Below, one piece after another: positions 26,775 through 34,577 of a DNA stretch of 51,069 nucleotides. The notes below the pieces were generated by a model, which saw nothing but the letters and a program-made list of their open reading frames with translations, did no database searches and was not told the origin of the DNA. The DNA is from Chloroflexota bacterium (GTDB lineage Bacteria; Chloroflexota; UBA11872; VXOZ01), in assembly GCA_012270555.1 (NCBI GenBank), contig JAAXIC010000047.1, positions 1-51,069 of the forward strand, written 5' to 3'. Made by a program: the position numbers and the translations under genes. Every line of letters begins with the position of its first letter. The stretch's first letter is position 1.

Positions 26775-27389
26775 TCAATCACGCTTCCGAGGAGGGAGCA
26801 CGTCCTTGACCGCAATCGAGCAATCGGGGAGATGGATAGGGTTCACGGTGTCCGGTTCGGAAAGAATCATGCGCTGACGATAGTACGCAGCGCCCTCAGC
26901 CGGACTCGTAGGCTCTCGATACACCTCAATCTGGTCGTCAATTAGGTTTACGATCCAGAATTCCGCAATCCCGGCCGCCGCATAGACCGGCACTTTGACG
27001 CGCCGATCCTGCTCTAGGCTAGAATCAGCGATCTCCACCACCAAGAGTACGTCTGCAGGGTAAGGGTGATGATCGAGATACCTGTTTTCACGAGGGGCAG
27101 CCAGGACCAGGTCCGGCTCCGGTTCTGAACTGCTGTCCACCATCGTAATGGGATCCTGCGCTCGTATCCGTGCCTTCCCACTAATCATTGCAGGCAACAA
27201 GTGCAGGAAGTTGCTAAGACAAACGGCATGGCGCAGCCCTTTAGGACTCATCTGATTCAGCACTCCTCCGATAAGCTCCACGCGCTCATCTTCTCGAAAA
27301 AACCCGTGTTCGATGAGCCAGTGGTATTCTTCGAGACTAAAGGTTCGGACGGAATTGTGGCGAACGGCTGGTCTTACAATCGTCGCCAT
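26775..27389 (-). CDS. Uma2 family endonuclease (DUF820)
   Basis: A 204-residue protein of the PD-(D/E)XK nuclease superfamily. The expected residues are visible in order: the Glu in RVELIGGVL, the Asp in EPDLVL, the Glu in VVEIADSS and the Lys in DRRVKVPVYA, followed by AGIAEFWIVNL. The ATG at 27389 follows AGAGGAG at good spacing. Uma2 genes are abundant, often in many copies, in cyanobacteria and Chloroflexota; their biological role is unclear, with links to mobile DNA suspected. It stands alone between asd and dapB with a palindromic repeat upstream. Confidence 0.85.
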   Translation of the reverse strand: MATIVRPAVRHNSVRTFSLEEYHWLIEHGFFREDERVELIGGVLNQMSPKGLRHAVCLSNFLHLLPAMISGKARIRAQDPITMVDSSSEPEPDLVLAAPRENRYLDHHPYPADVLLVVEIADSSLEQDRRVKVPVYAAAGIAEFWIVNLIDDQIEVYREPTSPAEGAAYYRQRMILSEPDTVNPIHLPDCSIAVKDVLPPRKRD

Positions 27390-27544
27390 AGTATCTCTCC
27401 TCTGCGATTCCGACTGTCTGCCGAGCATCTACCATGGAAGATAACTCGCCAAATTGGCCACAGACTTAGCCTGTCGCGTTCACACGTAACCTGAGACCCA
27501 CCCGGGGCCGGATCCTAATCCCACAACGTCTTGTCAAGAATAAG

Positions 27545-27571
27545 GTAGCACAGGTTGCAAACCTGTGCTAC
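27545..27571. repeat. palindromic repeat, GCGCAGGTT family, variant copy
   Basis: Perfect 12-base arms GTAGCACAGGTT and AACCTGTGCTAC flank GCA. Compared with the copies at 263-283 and 31182-31210, a G:C pair has become A:T on both arms at once. It lies between the Uma2 gene and the dapB stop. Confidence 0.75.
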
Positions 27572-27595
27572 GCGTTTTGCAGCCAAGAGAGACCC

Positions 27596-28408
27596 CTAAG
27601 TCAGCCCGAGCAGCGCGTCCAGACCGTAGGTGAGGCCCTTCAATCCTGACACCGCGCGCACCGCCATGAGCACGCCGGGCACAAATGACTCGGTGCTGGT
27701 GGAGTCCTGACGTATGGTGAGGGTCTGTCCTAGACCGCCGAACACGATCTGTTGATGGGCCACCATCCCGGGCATGCGTACTGCGTGGACGTTAATGCCG
27801 CCGTGCACGCCGCCGCGGGTGCCGACGAGCGTCTCCTTCTCCGTGGGCACGGAGATAAAGTCGCTGCCTCGCGCCTCGCGAATGTCGATGGCGCTTTGCA
27901 GCGCAGTGCCGGACGGGGCATCGATTTTGCGCTCGTGATGATATTCAACGATATCGCAGTAGTCCATGTGCTTACCGATGAGCTTGCTGACGTGCATCAT
28001 GAGCACGGCAGTGAGTGCAAAGTTGGGGGCCACCACCAAACCAAGGTTATTGGCGGCAGCAAGCTCACCCAACTCTTCGACTTCGGAAAACTCCATGCCG
28101 GTGGTGCCGACCACGGCGTGCACACCGTGTTCCAAGGCTATGCGGATGTTCACCCGCGCCGCGTCGGCACGGGTGAAATCGATGATAACATCCGTATTGG
28201 TGTTCGCCAGGAGCGTGGACAAGTCCGTCTCAGTGGCAATGGTCTGGCCGGTGGCGGCGGTAAAGCCGTCATCTGAAGCAATGATGTTAACGCCGCCAAC
28301 CAGCGCGAGGTCGTCCTCTCGCGCCACCGCATTTGCCACGGTGGTACCCACGCGGCCGAATATACCGCAAACGGCGACTTGCATGGGTCCCTTCTGTGTA
28401 GCAGCCAT
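27596..28408 (-). CDS. dapB: 4-hydroxy-tetrahydrodipicolinate reductase
   Basis: A 270-residue enzyme of the diaminopimelate/lysine pathway. The nucleotide-binding segment is VAVCGIFGRVGTTVA and the catalytic signature YHHERKIDAPSGTAL is intact. The first ATG (28408) lies 9 bases after the pnp stop with TAGGGA as a site; the second ATG (28384, MQVAVCG) has AGAAGGGA and is equally plausible, giving 262 residues. Coupling to pnp means expression of a lysine-pathway gene follows RNA-decay gene control. Confidence 0.93.
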   Translation of the reverse strand: MAATQKGPMQVAVCGIFGRVGTTVANAVAREDDLALVGGVNIIASDDGFTAATGQTIATETDLSTLLANTNTDVIIDFTRADAARVNIRIALEHGVHAVVGTTGMEFSEVEELGELAAANNLGLVVAPNFALTAVLMMHVSKLIGKHMDYCDIVEYHHERKIDAPSGTALQSAIDIREARGSDFISVPTEKETLVGTRGGVHGGINVHAVRMPGMVAHQQIVFGGLGQTLTIRQDSTSTESFVPGVLMAVRAVSGLKGLTYGLDALLGLT

Positions 28409-28417
28409 TGGGTGTCC

Positions 28418-30751
28418 CTACCACTTTCTCCCGGAACCACCTGAGCTTTCGCCGTCGCCATCGGACTGTGGTGCTTCGCGATCCCCGGCTTGCTCGCTGC
28501 CGCGGTCGCGGCCACGTTCTCTCTCTGCTCCCGCAGGCGCACGCTCGCGGTCGTAGCGTCGGGGACCCCGGCCGCCACGCGGCGGGCCGCGCCGGTCGGA
28601 GGGGCCGCGTCCCCGGTCGCCGCCACGATCGCCGCCGCGGTCACCGCGGCTTGACTGTGGACGCTCAGAAGGATGTGTGCCCTCGAGCACTGCGCGACGA
28701 GAGAGATTAACACGGCCCTGGTAGTCGATCTCGATCACCATCACCATGACTTCATCGCCAATGTCGGCAATATCCTCGGCACGTTCGACATAATCTTCCG
28801 CCAGTTCGCTCATGCGCACCAGGCCCTCGCGGCGCCCATCCGGCAGGTTCACAAACACACCGGCGTTCATGATGCGCGAAACCGTGCCGGTAAAGATAGC
28901 GCCGACCTCAAGCTCGGTGGTCATATTGCGGATAGTCTCCACCGCCTTGTCGACGCCTTCCTTGGAATCGCCGGTCACGACGATCGTACCGTCATCATCA
29001 ATGTCAATCTTCGACTCAGTCTCTTCCTGGATCTTGCGGATGATCTTGCCGCCGGGGCCGATTACGTCGCCAATCTTTTCCGGATTAATCTTGAGGGAAA
29101 CGAGCTTGGGCGCGTAGTCGGACAGCTCCGCGCGCGGCTCCGCAATCGCCTCTGCCATGACGTTGAGCACCTCCAGCCGTGCATCACGAGCCTGCGCCAA
29201 CGCCTGCTCCATGATGGCGAAGGTGATGCCTTTGACCTTGATGTCCATTTGCAGCGCAGTCACGCCCCGCTCGCTGCCAGCCACCTTGAAGTCCATATCG
29301 CCCAACGCGTCCTCAATGCCTTGGATGTCGGTGAGAATGGCGTACTCGCCTTCATCGCCCATCACCAAGCCCATGGCGATGCCACCCACGGGGGCTTTGA
29401 TAGGCACACCGGCATCCATCAGCGCCAGGGAACTGCCGCACGTCGAGGCCATGCTCGTGGAGCCGTTGGACGAGAGCACCTCGGAAACCACGCGAATGGT
29501 GTAAGGAAATTCCTCCTGCGAGGGGAGCACCTGTGCCACTGCCCGCTCGGCTAAGCGGCCGTGTCCAATCTCCCGCCGTCGGGGCGAACCCAGCCTGCCG
29601 GTTTCGCCGGTGCTGAAGGGCGGAAAGTTGTAGTGGTGGATGAACGGCTTGGAATCGGCAATTTCGAGACCGTAGAGCGGCTGCGCGTCGCCAATGGAAC
29701 CGAGCGTCGTGATGCTCAGCGCCTGGGTCTGACCCCGTTGGAAGAGGCCGGTACCGTGGGTGCGCGGCAGCACGCCAACCTCGGCGGACAGCGGGCGGAT
29801 TTCCCCCGGACTACGTCCATCGGGACGCTTGCCTTCGTGCAGAATCTCGTTGCGCACGTGCTTCTTTACGGCTGACTGCACGGCATCAGCGACGTGCTCT
29901 TGGCCGTGCTCCTCGCCCAGGGCTGCCACGGTGTCGGCAGTAATTTCAGCCAGTTGCGCCTCCCGCTCCGCCTTGTCCGGTCGCCCAAACGCCGCTGCCA
30001 CTTGGTCGGCAACGCGTTCCTGCACCTGCGCGACGAGGGCGTCCGGCGGGCCGTGGGGGACGTACTCGTGCTTCTCTTTGCTCACCTGGCTGATGAGCTC
30101 TTCCTGCATAGCGATGGTCTCTTGCAAGGCCTCCTGTCCGCGCTCCAACGCCGCGAGCATCTCCGTTTCCGGCAACTGGCCCGCCTCGGCCTCCACCATC
30201 ATCACGGCGTCTTTCGTGCCGGCAATGACGAGATCGAGGTCGCTTTCTGCAAACTGCGACAACTGCGGATTAATGACGAACTCGCCGTTGATGCGGCCTA
30301 CGCGCACCGCGCCCACCGGCCCGCCAAACGGGATGTCCGAAATGCAGAGCGCCGCAGATGCGCCAACAATGCCCATCACGTCCGTGGCATTCTCTTGGTC
30401 GGAACTGAGGATGGTAATGATAACCTGGACTTCGTTGCGGTAGTCCTTGGGGAAAAGGGGCCGCAACGGGCGGTCGCACAACCGCGCCGCCAGAGTGCAA
30501 TCATCGCTGGGGCGACCTTCCCGCCGCAAGTATCCGCCGGGTATCCTGCCTACGGCGTAGTATTTTTCTTCGACATCTACTGAGAGAGGAAAAAAGTCGA
30601 TCCCCTCACGGGGTTTGGAACCCGTTACCGTGACGAGCAGAATCGTGTCGCCACAGCGGATGGTTACACTGCCGCTCGCTTGCTCGGCAAACCGCCCGGT
30701 CTCGATGCTGAGCGCACGACCGGCGTGGTCTGCTTCTACCTTGTGAATCAT
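28418..30751 (-). CDS. pnp: polyribonucleotide nucleotidyltransferase
   Basis: A 777-residue phosphorolytic 3'-5' exoribonuclease, a trimeric RNA-decay enzyme. Two RNase PH-like domains (about 1-140 and 310-540, with GRREIGHG and QMDIKVKG) flank the helical linker. A KH domain follows with IGPGGKIIRKI, then an S1 domain from about 620 (GAIFTGTVSRIMNAGVFV). Beyond the S1 domain is an unusually long tail of about 80 residues rich in Arg, Gly, Asp and Glu with RGG-type repeats such as RGDRGGDRGGDRGRG, likely disordered and RNA-binding. The ATG at 30751 is the start. A long inverted repeat lies in its leader (30796-30966), suggesting structured 5' RNA. Confidence 0.95.
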   Translation of the reverse strand: MIHKVEADHAGRALSIETGRFAEQASGSVTIRCGDTILLVTVTGSKPREGIDFFPLSVDVEEKYYAVGRIPGGYLRREGRPSDDCTLAARLCDRPLRPLFPKDYRNEVQVIITILSSDQENATDVMGIVGASAALCISDIPFGGPVGAVRVGRINGEFVINPQLSQFAESDLDLVIAGTKDAVMMVEAEAGQLPETEMLAALERGQEALQETIAMQEELISQVSKEKHEYVPHGPPDALVAQVQERVADQVAAAFGRPDKAEREAQLAEITADTVAALGEEHGQEHVADAVQSAVKKHVRNEILHEGKRPDGRSPGEIRPLSAEVGVLPRTHGTGLFQRGQTQALSITTLGSIGDAQPLYGLEIADSKPFIHHYNFPPFSTGETGRLGSPRRREIGHGRLAERAVAQVLPSQEEFPYTIRVVSEVLSSNGSTSMASTCGSSLALMDAGVPIKAPVGGIAMGLVMGDEGEYAILTDIQGIEDALGDMDFKVAGSERGVTALQMDIKVKGITFAIMEQALAQARDARLEVLNVMAEAIAEPRAELSDYAPKLVSLKINPEKIGDVIGPGGKIIRKIQEETESKIDIDDDGTIVVTGDSKEGVDKAVETIRNMTTELEVGAIFTGTVSRIMNAGVFVNLPDGRREGLVRMSELAEDYVERAEDIADIGDEVMVMVIEIDYQGRVNLSRRAVLEGTHPSERPQSSRGDRGGDRGGDRGRGPSDRRGPPRGGRGPRRYDRERAPAGAERERGRDRGSEQAGDREAPQSDGDGESSGGSGRKW

Positions 30752-30795
30752 ACGATGGGATAACCCTTCCCGTGCCCCGCCTCAGCCCCAGGTGT

Positions 30796-30966
30796 GGTTA
30801 GTGACTAGCAGATGCCGTTTCACGAAGTCGCTGTTTCCTTGAAACGAAGTCGCCGTTTCACTGAAACAAGGGGGCACTTCTGAGAAGATGCTGATCTGCA
30901 CAGGTCTCCGTTTCGTGAAGAAACCGCTTCACCGAAACAGCATGTGCTAGTCACCAATCACTAACC
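30796..30966. repeat. long inverted repeat upstream of pnp
   Basis: GTGACTAGCA (30801-30810) is the exact complement of TGCTAGTCAC (30945-30954), and GGTTA before it matches TAACC after it across a short bulge. Further in, ATGCCGTTTC and GAAACAGCAT, then GTCGCTGTTTC and GAAACCGCTTC, continue the pairing imperfectly. The centre holds smaller hairpins of the type GTTTC-ACT-GAAAC. It is either a miniature transposable element with terminal inverted repeats or a large folded leader of the pnp transcript. Confidence 0.7.
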
Positions 30967-31181
30967 CTGTCCGACACGTGTAACTCGGACAAGCCGGTGG
31001 CCGACGCTCGGCACGCAATTGAGAAAAAGTATTGAAGAAGATCACGTATTCTTCCTTATCCCACTATAGCCGAGCGTATGATGCTATTTCAAGAAGATAC
31101 TGGGTGACGACCTTAGTTAAGGGGTTAGCACAAGCGGCGGGAAGCCTTTTGTTCTTGCCTGCTGTTGCCGCTCGCCGTGGG

Positions 31182-31210
31182 GTAGGCGCAGGTTGCAAAC
31201 CTGCGCCTAC
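31182..31210. repeat. palindromic repeat, GCGCAGGTT family, longest copy
   Basis: Perfect 13-base arms GTAGGCGCAGGTT and AACCTGCGCCTAC flank GCA. It shares its centre with the copies at 263-283 and 27545-27571, with symmetric differences in the outer stem. Confidence 0.75.
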
Positions 31211-31481
31211 TGATAGAGAAGGTGACAGTTGCTCCTTAGTCGGATCATGCGGAATGGCGTTAGGGAGATCCTTCCGTCCAAATGATGCGAGAAGCTTATC
31301 CGTTCGGCTGAGTGGGCTTCGCGAACCCTTGCCTGTCCTGAGCTTGCCGAAGGGTCGAAGCGTAAACGGATTGCTCAGCAAAAACGTATACTGTCCAAGT
31401 GGGTGCCTGGGAACTATTGTGGGTCGCAGCACGGGCGTTCACCGCAGAACCACTACTTTCTAAGGAGGACATTCCCCCACC

Positions 31482-33683
31482 ATGCCACCGGAATATGATG
31501 CAGCGACGTTGCGGGAGTACTGCGGCATGGTTGCTCTAGCGCCGACCAACGCCGTGGTGGCCGGGTCCTGGGGCACGTGGACGTTCACCTTCACGGTCGG
31601 CACGTACGGCATGGACGACCGCTCTAACCTGCGCCTGGTGATGCGGGGCGTTTGCGATTGGGGCAAGCCGGACTTTGACGACCCCACCGCGCCGAACTAC
31701 TGCCGCGTCTATACCGACGGCGACGCCAAGCTGCGGGTGCACTTCGACCCCGAAAACCACGTGCGGCCCTGGCGGCGCACCATCCACATCCACGTGCATG
31801 ACGGCACGCTGGCGGCGGGGAAGAAAATCTGGATCGTGATGGGCGATACCTCCGGCGGCAGCCCCGGCAGCCAGGCGCAGACGTTTGTGGAGAGCACGTT
31901 CGAGTTCAAGTTCTTTGCCGACAACTTCGGCACGCTGCAGTTTCGCGAGCTGCCGGACGCGCCGGTGGTGCGCATTGTGGCGGGGCCGGCGGCGCATCTG
32001 GTCGCCCAAGCCCCGAGCATGGTGGCTACGGGTGAGAAGTTTGACGTGCTCGTGCGCGCCGACGACGCTTGGGGCAATACTGCCACCGGCTTTCGCGGCG
32101 AGGTGGGCCTCCACCTGCCGCACCAAGCTGTGCCGCTGGCGAGCCACTCCTTTGTTGAAGAGGACGGCGGTGTCTTTCGCTTCACCGGCCTGACCCTGAA
32201 TGAGCCGGGAATTACGCGTCTCGAGGCGCGCAGTATAGACCTAGCATTCGATGTCCTCAGCAACCCCATCCACGTGCAGGCAGACACGCCCGCCTTGCGC
32301 CTTTACTGGGGCGACATGCACGCCCAGACGGAGGAGACCGTCGGTACGGGCAGTCCGGACGAGTACTTCACCTACGCCCGTGACCACGCTGGGGTGGACT
32401 TCCTAGGCATCCAGGGCAACGACTTTCAGGTCACGGCGGAGTTTTGGTATGAGCTGCAAGAGATCGTAAAGCGCTACAACGACCCCGGCCGCTTCCTCAC
32501 GCTGCTTGGCTACGAATGGTCGGGCAACCATCCGGCGGGCGGCGACCACAACGTGCACTTTCTCGGTGACGAAGGCCCGCTGCACCGCTCGTCCCACTGG
32601 CAGGTGCCGGGCGATCCGGGGCCGTGGGAGGATATGTGTCCGGTTTCGAAGCTCGTCGACCGCTACCGCGGCCTGGACGACGTGTTTCTCATTCCCCACA
32701 TCGGCGGGCGGCGCGCCAACCTCGACTTTTTTGACTCCGAGGTCATGCCTCTCATTGAAATTGCCTCGGCCCACGGCTGGTTCGAGTGGGTCTGGCAGGA
32801 GGCGCTGGAGCGGGGCTACATCACCGGCTTTGCCGCGGGCAGCGACGACCACACCGGACGCCCCGGCACCAGCCGTCCCACCAACGGCGGCATGTTCGGC
32901 GTCCGTGGCGGGCTACTCGGCGCGTATGCGCCTGAGCTGCAGCGGCGCTCGATCTGGGACGCCATTCGCGCCCGCCATACGTTTGCCTCCACCGGCGCGC
33001 GCATGATAGTCCACATGACTGCCGACGGGCACCTGATGGGCGAAGTGTTTTCGTCTGCACACCCACCTGAGTTGAAGGTCCAAGTAGCCGGCACCGCGCC
33101 GCTGGAGAAGGTGGAAGTGTTGCGGGGTACGGAGATAGTGTACTCCCATCCGCTCGTAGAGGCAGAGACCGGCCTGCCCCGCAAGCTCCGCGTCGGCTGG
33201 CGCGGCGCGCGTGTGAAGGACCGCACCCGCCGCCTGCGTTGGGACGGCAGCCTGCGCGTGGAGAACGGACGCATCGTCTCCGCTAAGGGCTGGGCGTTCG
33301 ACGATCCCACGGAAGGCATCGTGGAATGGAATGAGGAGAGCGTGCGCTGGGTCTCCCAGACCTCCGGCGACTGGGACGGCATCGCACTGGAAATCGTGGG
33401 CGATGCGGAGACCACGCTTTATTTCACGTCTGCGCCTGCCACTTTTGCGGTGCGCCTAGACGAACTGTCAGATGCTAATGAGCTCGTGCGCCCCGGCACT
33501 ACCGGCGTGGGCAGCGAAGTCCGCATCAGCCGCGACCACGAAGACAGCGCTCCCTACGACGCATCCTTCACGTTTCAAGAATCCGAGCCGCTGCAGCAGG
33601 ACCTCACGCCGTATTTCGTCCGCGTCACCCAATACGACGGCGAGATGGCCTGGTGCAGTCCGGTGTTCGTGAAGAAGGTGTAG
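31482..33683 (+). CDS. DUF3604 family protein (PHP-like metal-dependent domain)
   Basis: A 733-residue cytoplasmic protein without signal peptide. The N-terminal third (1-265) looks like beta-sandwich modules (WGTWTFTFTVGTYGMDD; FDVLVRADDAWGNTATGF). The central part has a PHP-like metal site: YWGDMHAQTEET at about 278-289, DHAGVDFLGIQGND, YEWSGN, GGDHNVHF, IPHIGGRRAN and GSDDHTGRPGTS, a set of His and Asp residues typical of DUF3604. The function of the family is not established; it occurs widely in marine bacteria and may hydrolyse phosphoester or other metal-activated bonds. A strong TAAGGAGG precedes the ATG by 13 bases. Confidence 0.8.
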   Translation: MPPEYDAATLREYCGMVALAPTNAVVAGSWGTWTFTFTVGTYGMDDRSNLRLVMRGVCDWGKPDFDDPTAPNYCRVYTDGDAKLRVHFDPENHVRPWRRTIHIHVHDGTLAAGKKIWIVMGDTSGGSPGSQAQTFVESTFEFKFFADNFGTLQFRELPDAPVVRIVAGPAAHLVAQAPSMVATGEKFDVLVRADDAWGNTATGFRGEVGLHLPHQAVPLASHSFVEEDGGVFRFTGLTLNEPGITRLEARSIDLAFDVLSNPIHVQADTPALRLYWGDMHAQTEETVGTGSPDEYFTYARDHAGVDFLGIQGNDFQVTAEFWYELQEIVKRYNDPGRFLTLLGYEWSGNHPAGGDHNVHFLGDEGPLHRSSHWQVPGDPGPWEDMCPVSKLVDRYRGLDDVFLIPHIGGRRANLDFFDSEVMPLIEIASAHGWFEWVWQEALERGYITGFAAGSDDHTGRPGTSRPTNGGMFGVRGGLLGAYAPELQRRSIWDAIRARHTFASTGARMIVHMTADGHLMGEVFSSAHPPELKVQVAGTAPLEKVEVLRGTEIVYSHPLVEAETGLPRKLRVGWRGARVKDRTRRLRWDGSLRVENGRIVSAKGWAFDDPTEGIVEWNEESVRWVSQTSGDWDGIALEIVGDAETTLYFTSAPATFAVRLDELSDANELVRPGTTGVGSEVRISRDHEDSAPYDASFTFQESEPLQQDLTPYFVRVTQYDGEMAWCSPVFVKKV

Positions 33684-33738
33684 ACGCGCTTCGCATGCAT
33701 GATTGAGCGAGTTGCATTGAAATCCTAGACACAAAGAG

Positions 33739-33763
33739 GCGGGGGACAAGCCCCCGCGCTACA
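33739..33763. repeat. palindromic repeat, GCGGGGG/CCCCCGC family, copy 2
   Basis: Arms GCGGGGG (33739-33745) and CCCCCGC (33751-33757), loop ACAAG, then GCTACAAG. It is identical to 52-76 and lies in the short gap between the DUF3604 and phosphorylase genes, where it might act as a hairpin at the end of the first transcript. Confidence 0.75.
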
Positions 33764-33787
33764 AGTTCAACCTGATGTCGATTTCCC

Positions 33788-34567
33788 GTGCCGTATCCAA
33801 ACTTCCCCAATAAGCACCGTGAGAAGGCGTTCATCACGCCGGCAGCCGCCGTTGCGCATTTTGTGAAAGAGCCCCCGCCCTTGCCGTATCCGGATGCCGT
33901 GATTCTTTGCTATCAGTCCTCGTTGTTGGCGCATATTCTGGAGCAACATGAGACCACAGGCGTTGAGCGGGGAACCTATCGGCATCTCCACTGGCTGCAA
34001 GAAACGGACAACCGAATCGCGGTTGCCGGCGGCTTTGGCGTTGGCGCTCCCGCTGTGGTCCTGGTGCTGGAGGCGTTAATTGAACAGGGCGTGCGACAAT
34101 ACCTTTCAATCGGTACGGCGGGCAGTCTCCAGAAGCGGGTGGCCATTGGCAGCATTGTCGTCTGCGACCGCGCTATCCGCGATGAAGGGACCTCGCACCA
34201 CTACCTGCCGCCCGACACGTATGCCCATGCCTCACCGTCTTTGACCGCCCGCTTGGTTGAGGCGCTGAGGGCAACTGATACGCCGCATAGCGTCGGCACG
34301 AGTTGGACGATTGACGCGCCCTACCGTGAGACCGTCGCGGAGGTGCTGCACTATCAGGCGGAAGGCGTGCTCACCGTCGAAATGGAAGCCGCGGCGCTCT
34401 TTGCCGTGGCGGCGTACCGGGACGTGGAAATGGGATCACTGCTCACGATCAGCGACTCGCTCGCGGACCTCACCTGGGATCCGCACTTCCGCTCCGATAC
34501 CACGCAGGAGGGCCTGGAGACTCTCTACCGCGTGGCGCTCCAGGCGCTGGAGGCTGAATCCGGCTAG
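33788..34567 (+). CDS. nucleoside phosphorylase (PNP/UDP family)
   Basis: A 259-residue enzyme of the purine nucleoside/uridine phosphorylase superfamily, which splits nucleosides with phosphate. Visible motifs are GGFGVGAPAVVLVLE, the phosphate/ribose loop SIGTAGSLQ and the base/ribose signature TVEMEAAALFAVA, with ISDSLADLTW near the end. The sequence looks closer to uridine phosphorylase than to purine enzymes, but the substrate is not certain. The GTG at 33788 gives a family-like N terminus (PYPNFPNKH), but no good ribosome binding site is visible, so the start is uncertain. It is convergent with glpK, 10 bases away. Confidence 0.82.
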   Translation: MPYPNFPNKHREKAFITPAAAVAHFVKEPPPLPYPDAVILCYQSSLLAHILEQHETTGVERGTYRHLHWLQETDNRIAVAGGFGVGAPAVVLVLEALIEQGVRQYLSIGTAGSLQKRVAIGSIVVCDRAIRDEGTSHHYLPPDTYAHASPSLTARLVEALRATDTPHSVGTSWTIDAPYRETVAEVLHYQAEGVLTVEMEAAALFAVAAYRDVEMGSLLTISDSLADLTWDPHFRSDTTQEGLETLYRVALQALEAESG

Positions 34568-34577
34568 AGAGAGATAA

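Larger units (their letters stand above)
30752..31481. other. long intergenic region between divergent pnp and the DUF3604 gene
   Basis: About 730 bases without a supported gene. It holds the long inverted repeat at 30796-30966, a GTCCGA/TCGGAC inverted pair near 30969-30989, the palindrome at 31182-31210 and a diverged TTCGACAGGCTCAG/GAACGG-type unit at about 31298-31376. A strong TAAGGAGG site for the next gene lies at 31461-31468. Promoters for both divergent genes must lie here, but I cannot place them. Confidence 0.5.

Noticed and set aside
31032-31463. Open frame in the pnp-DUF3604 gap
   Set aside because: It runs through dispersed repeats and has no ribosome binding site or protein-like composition.
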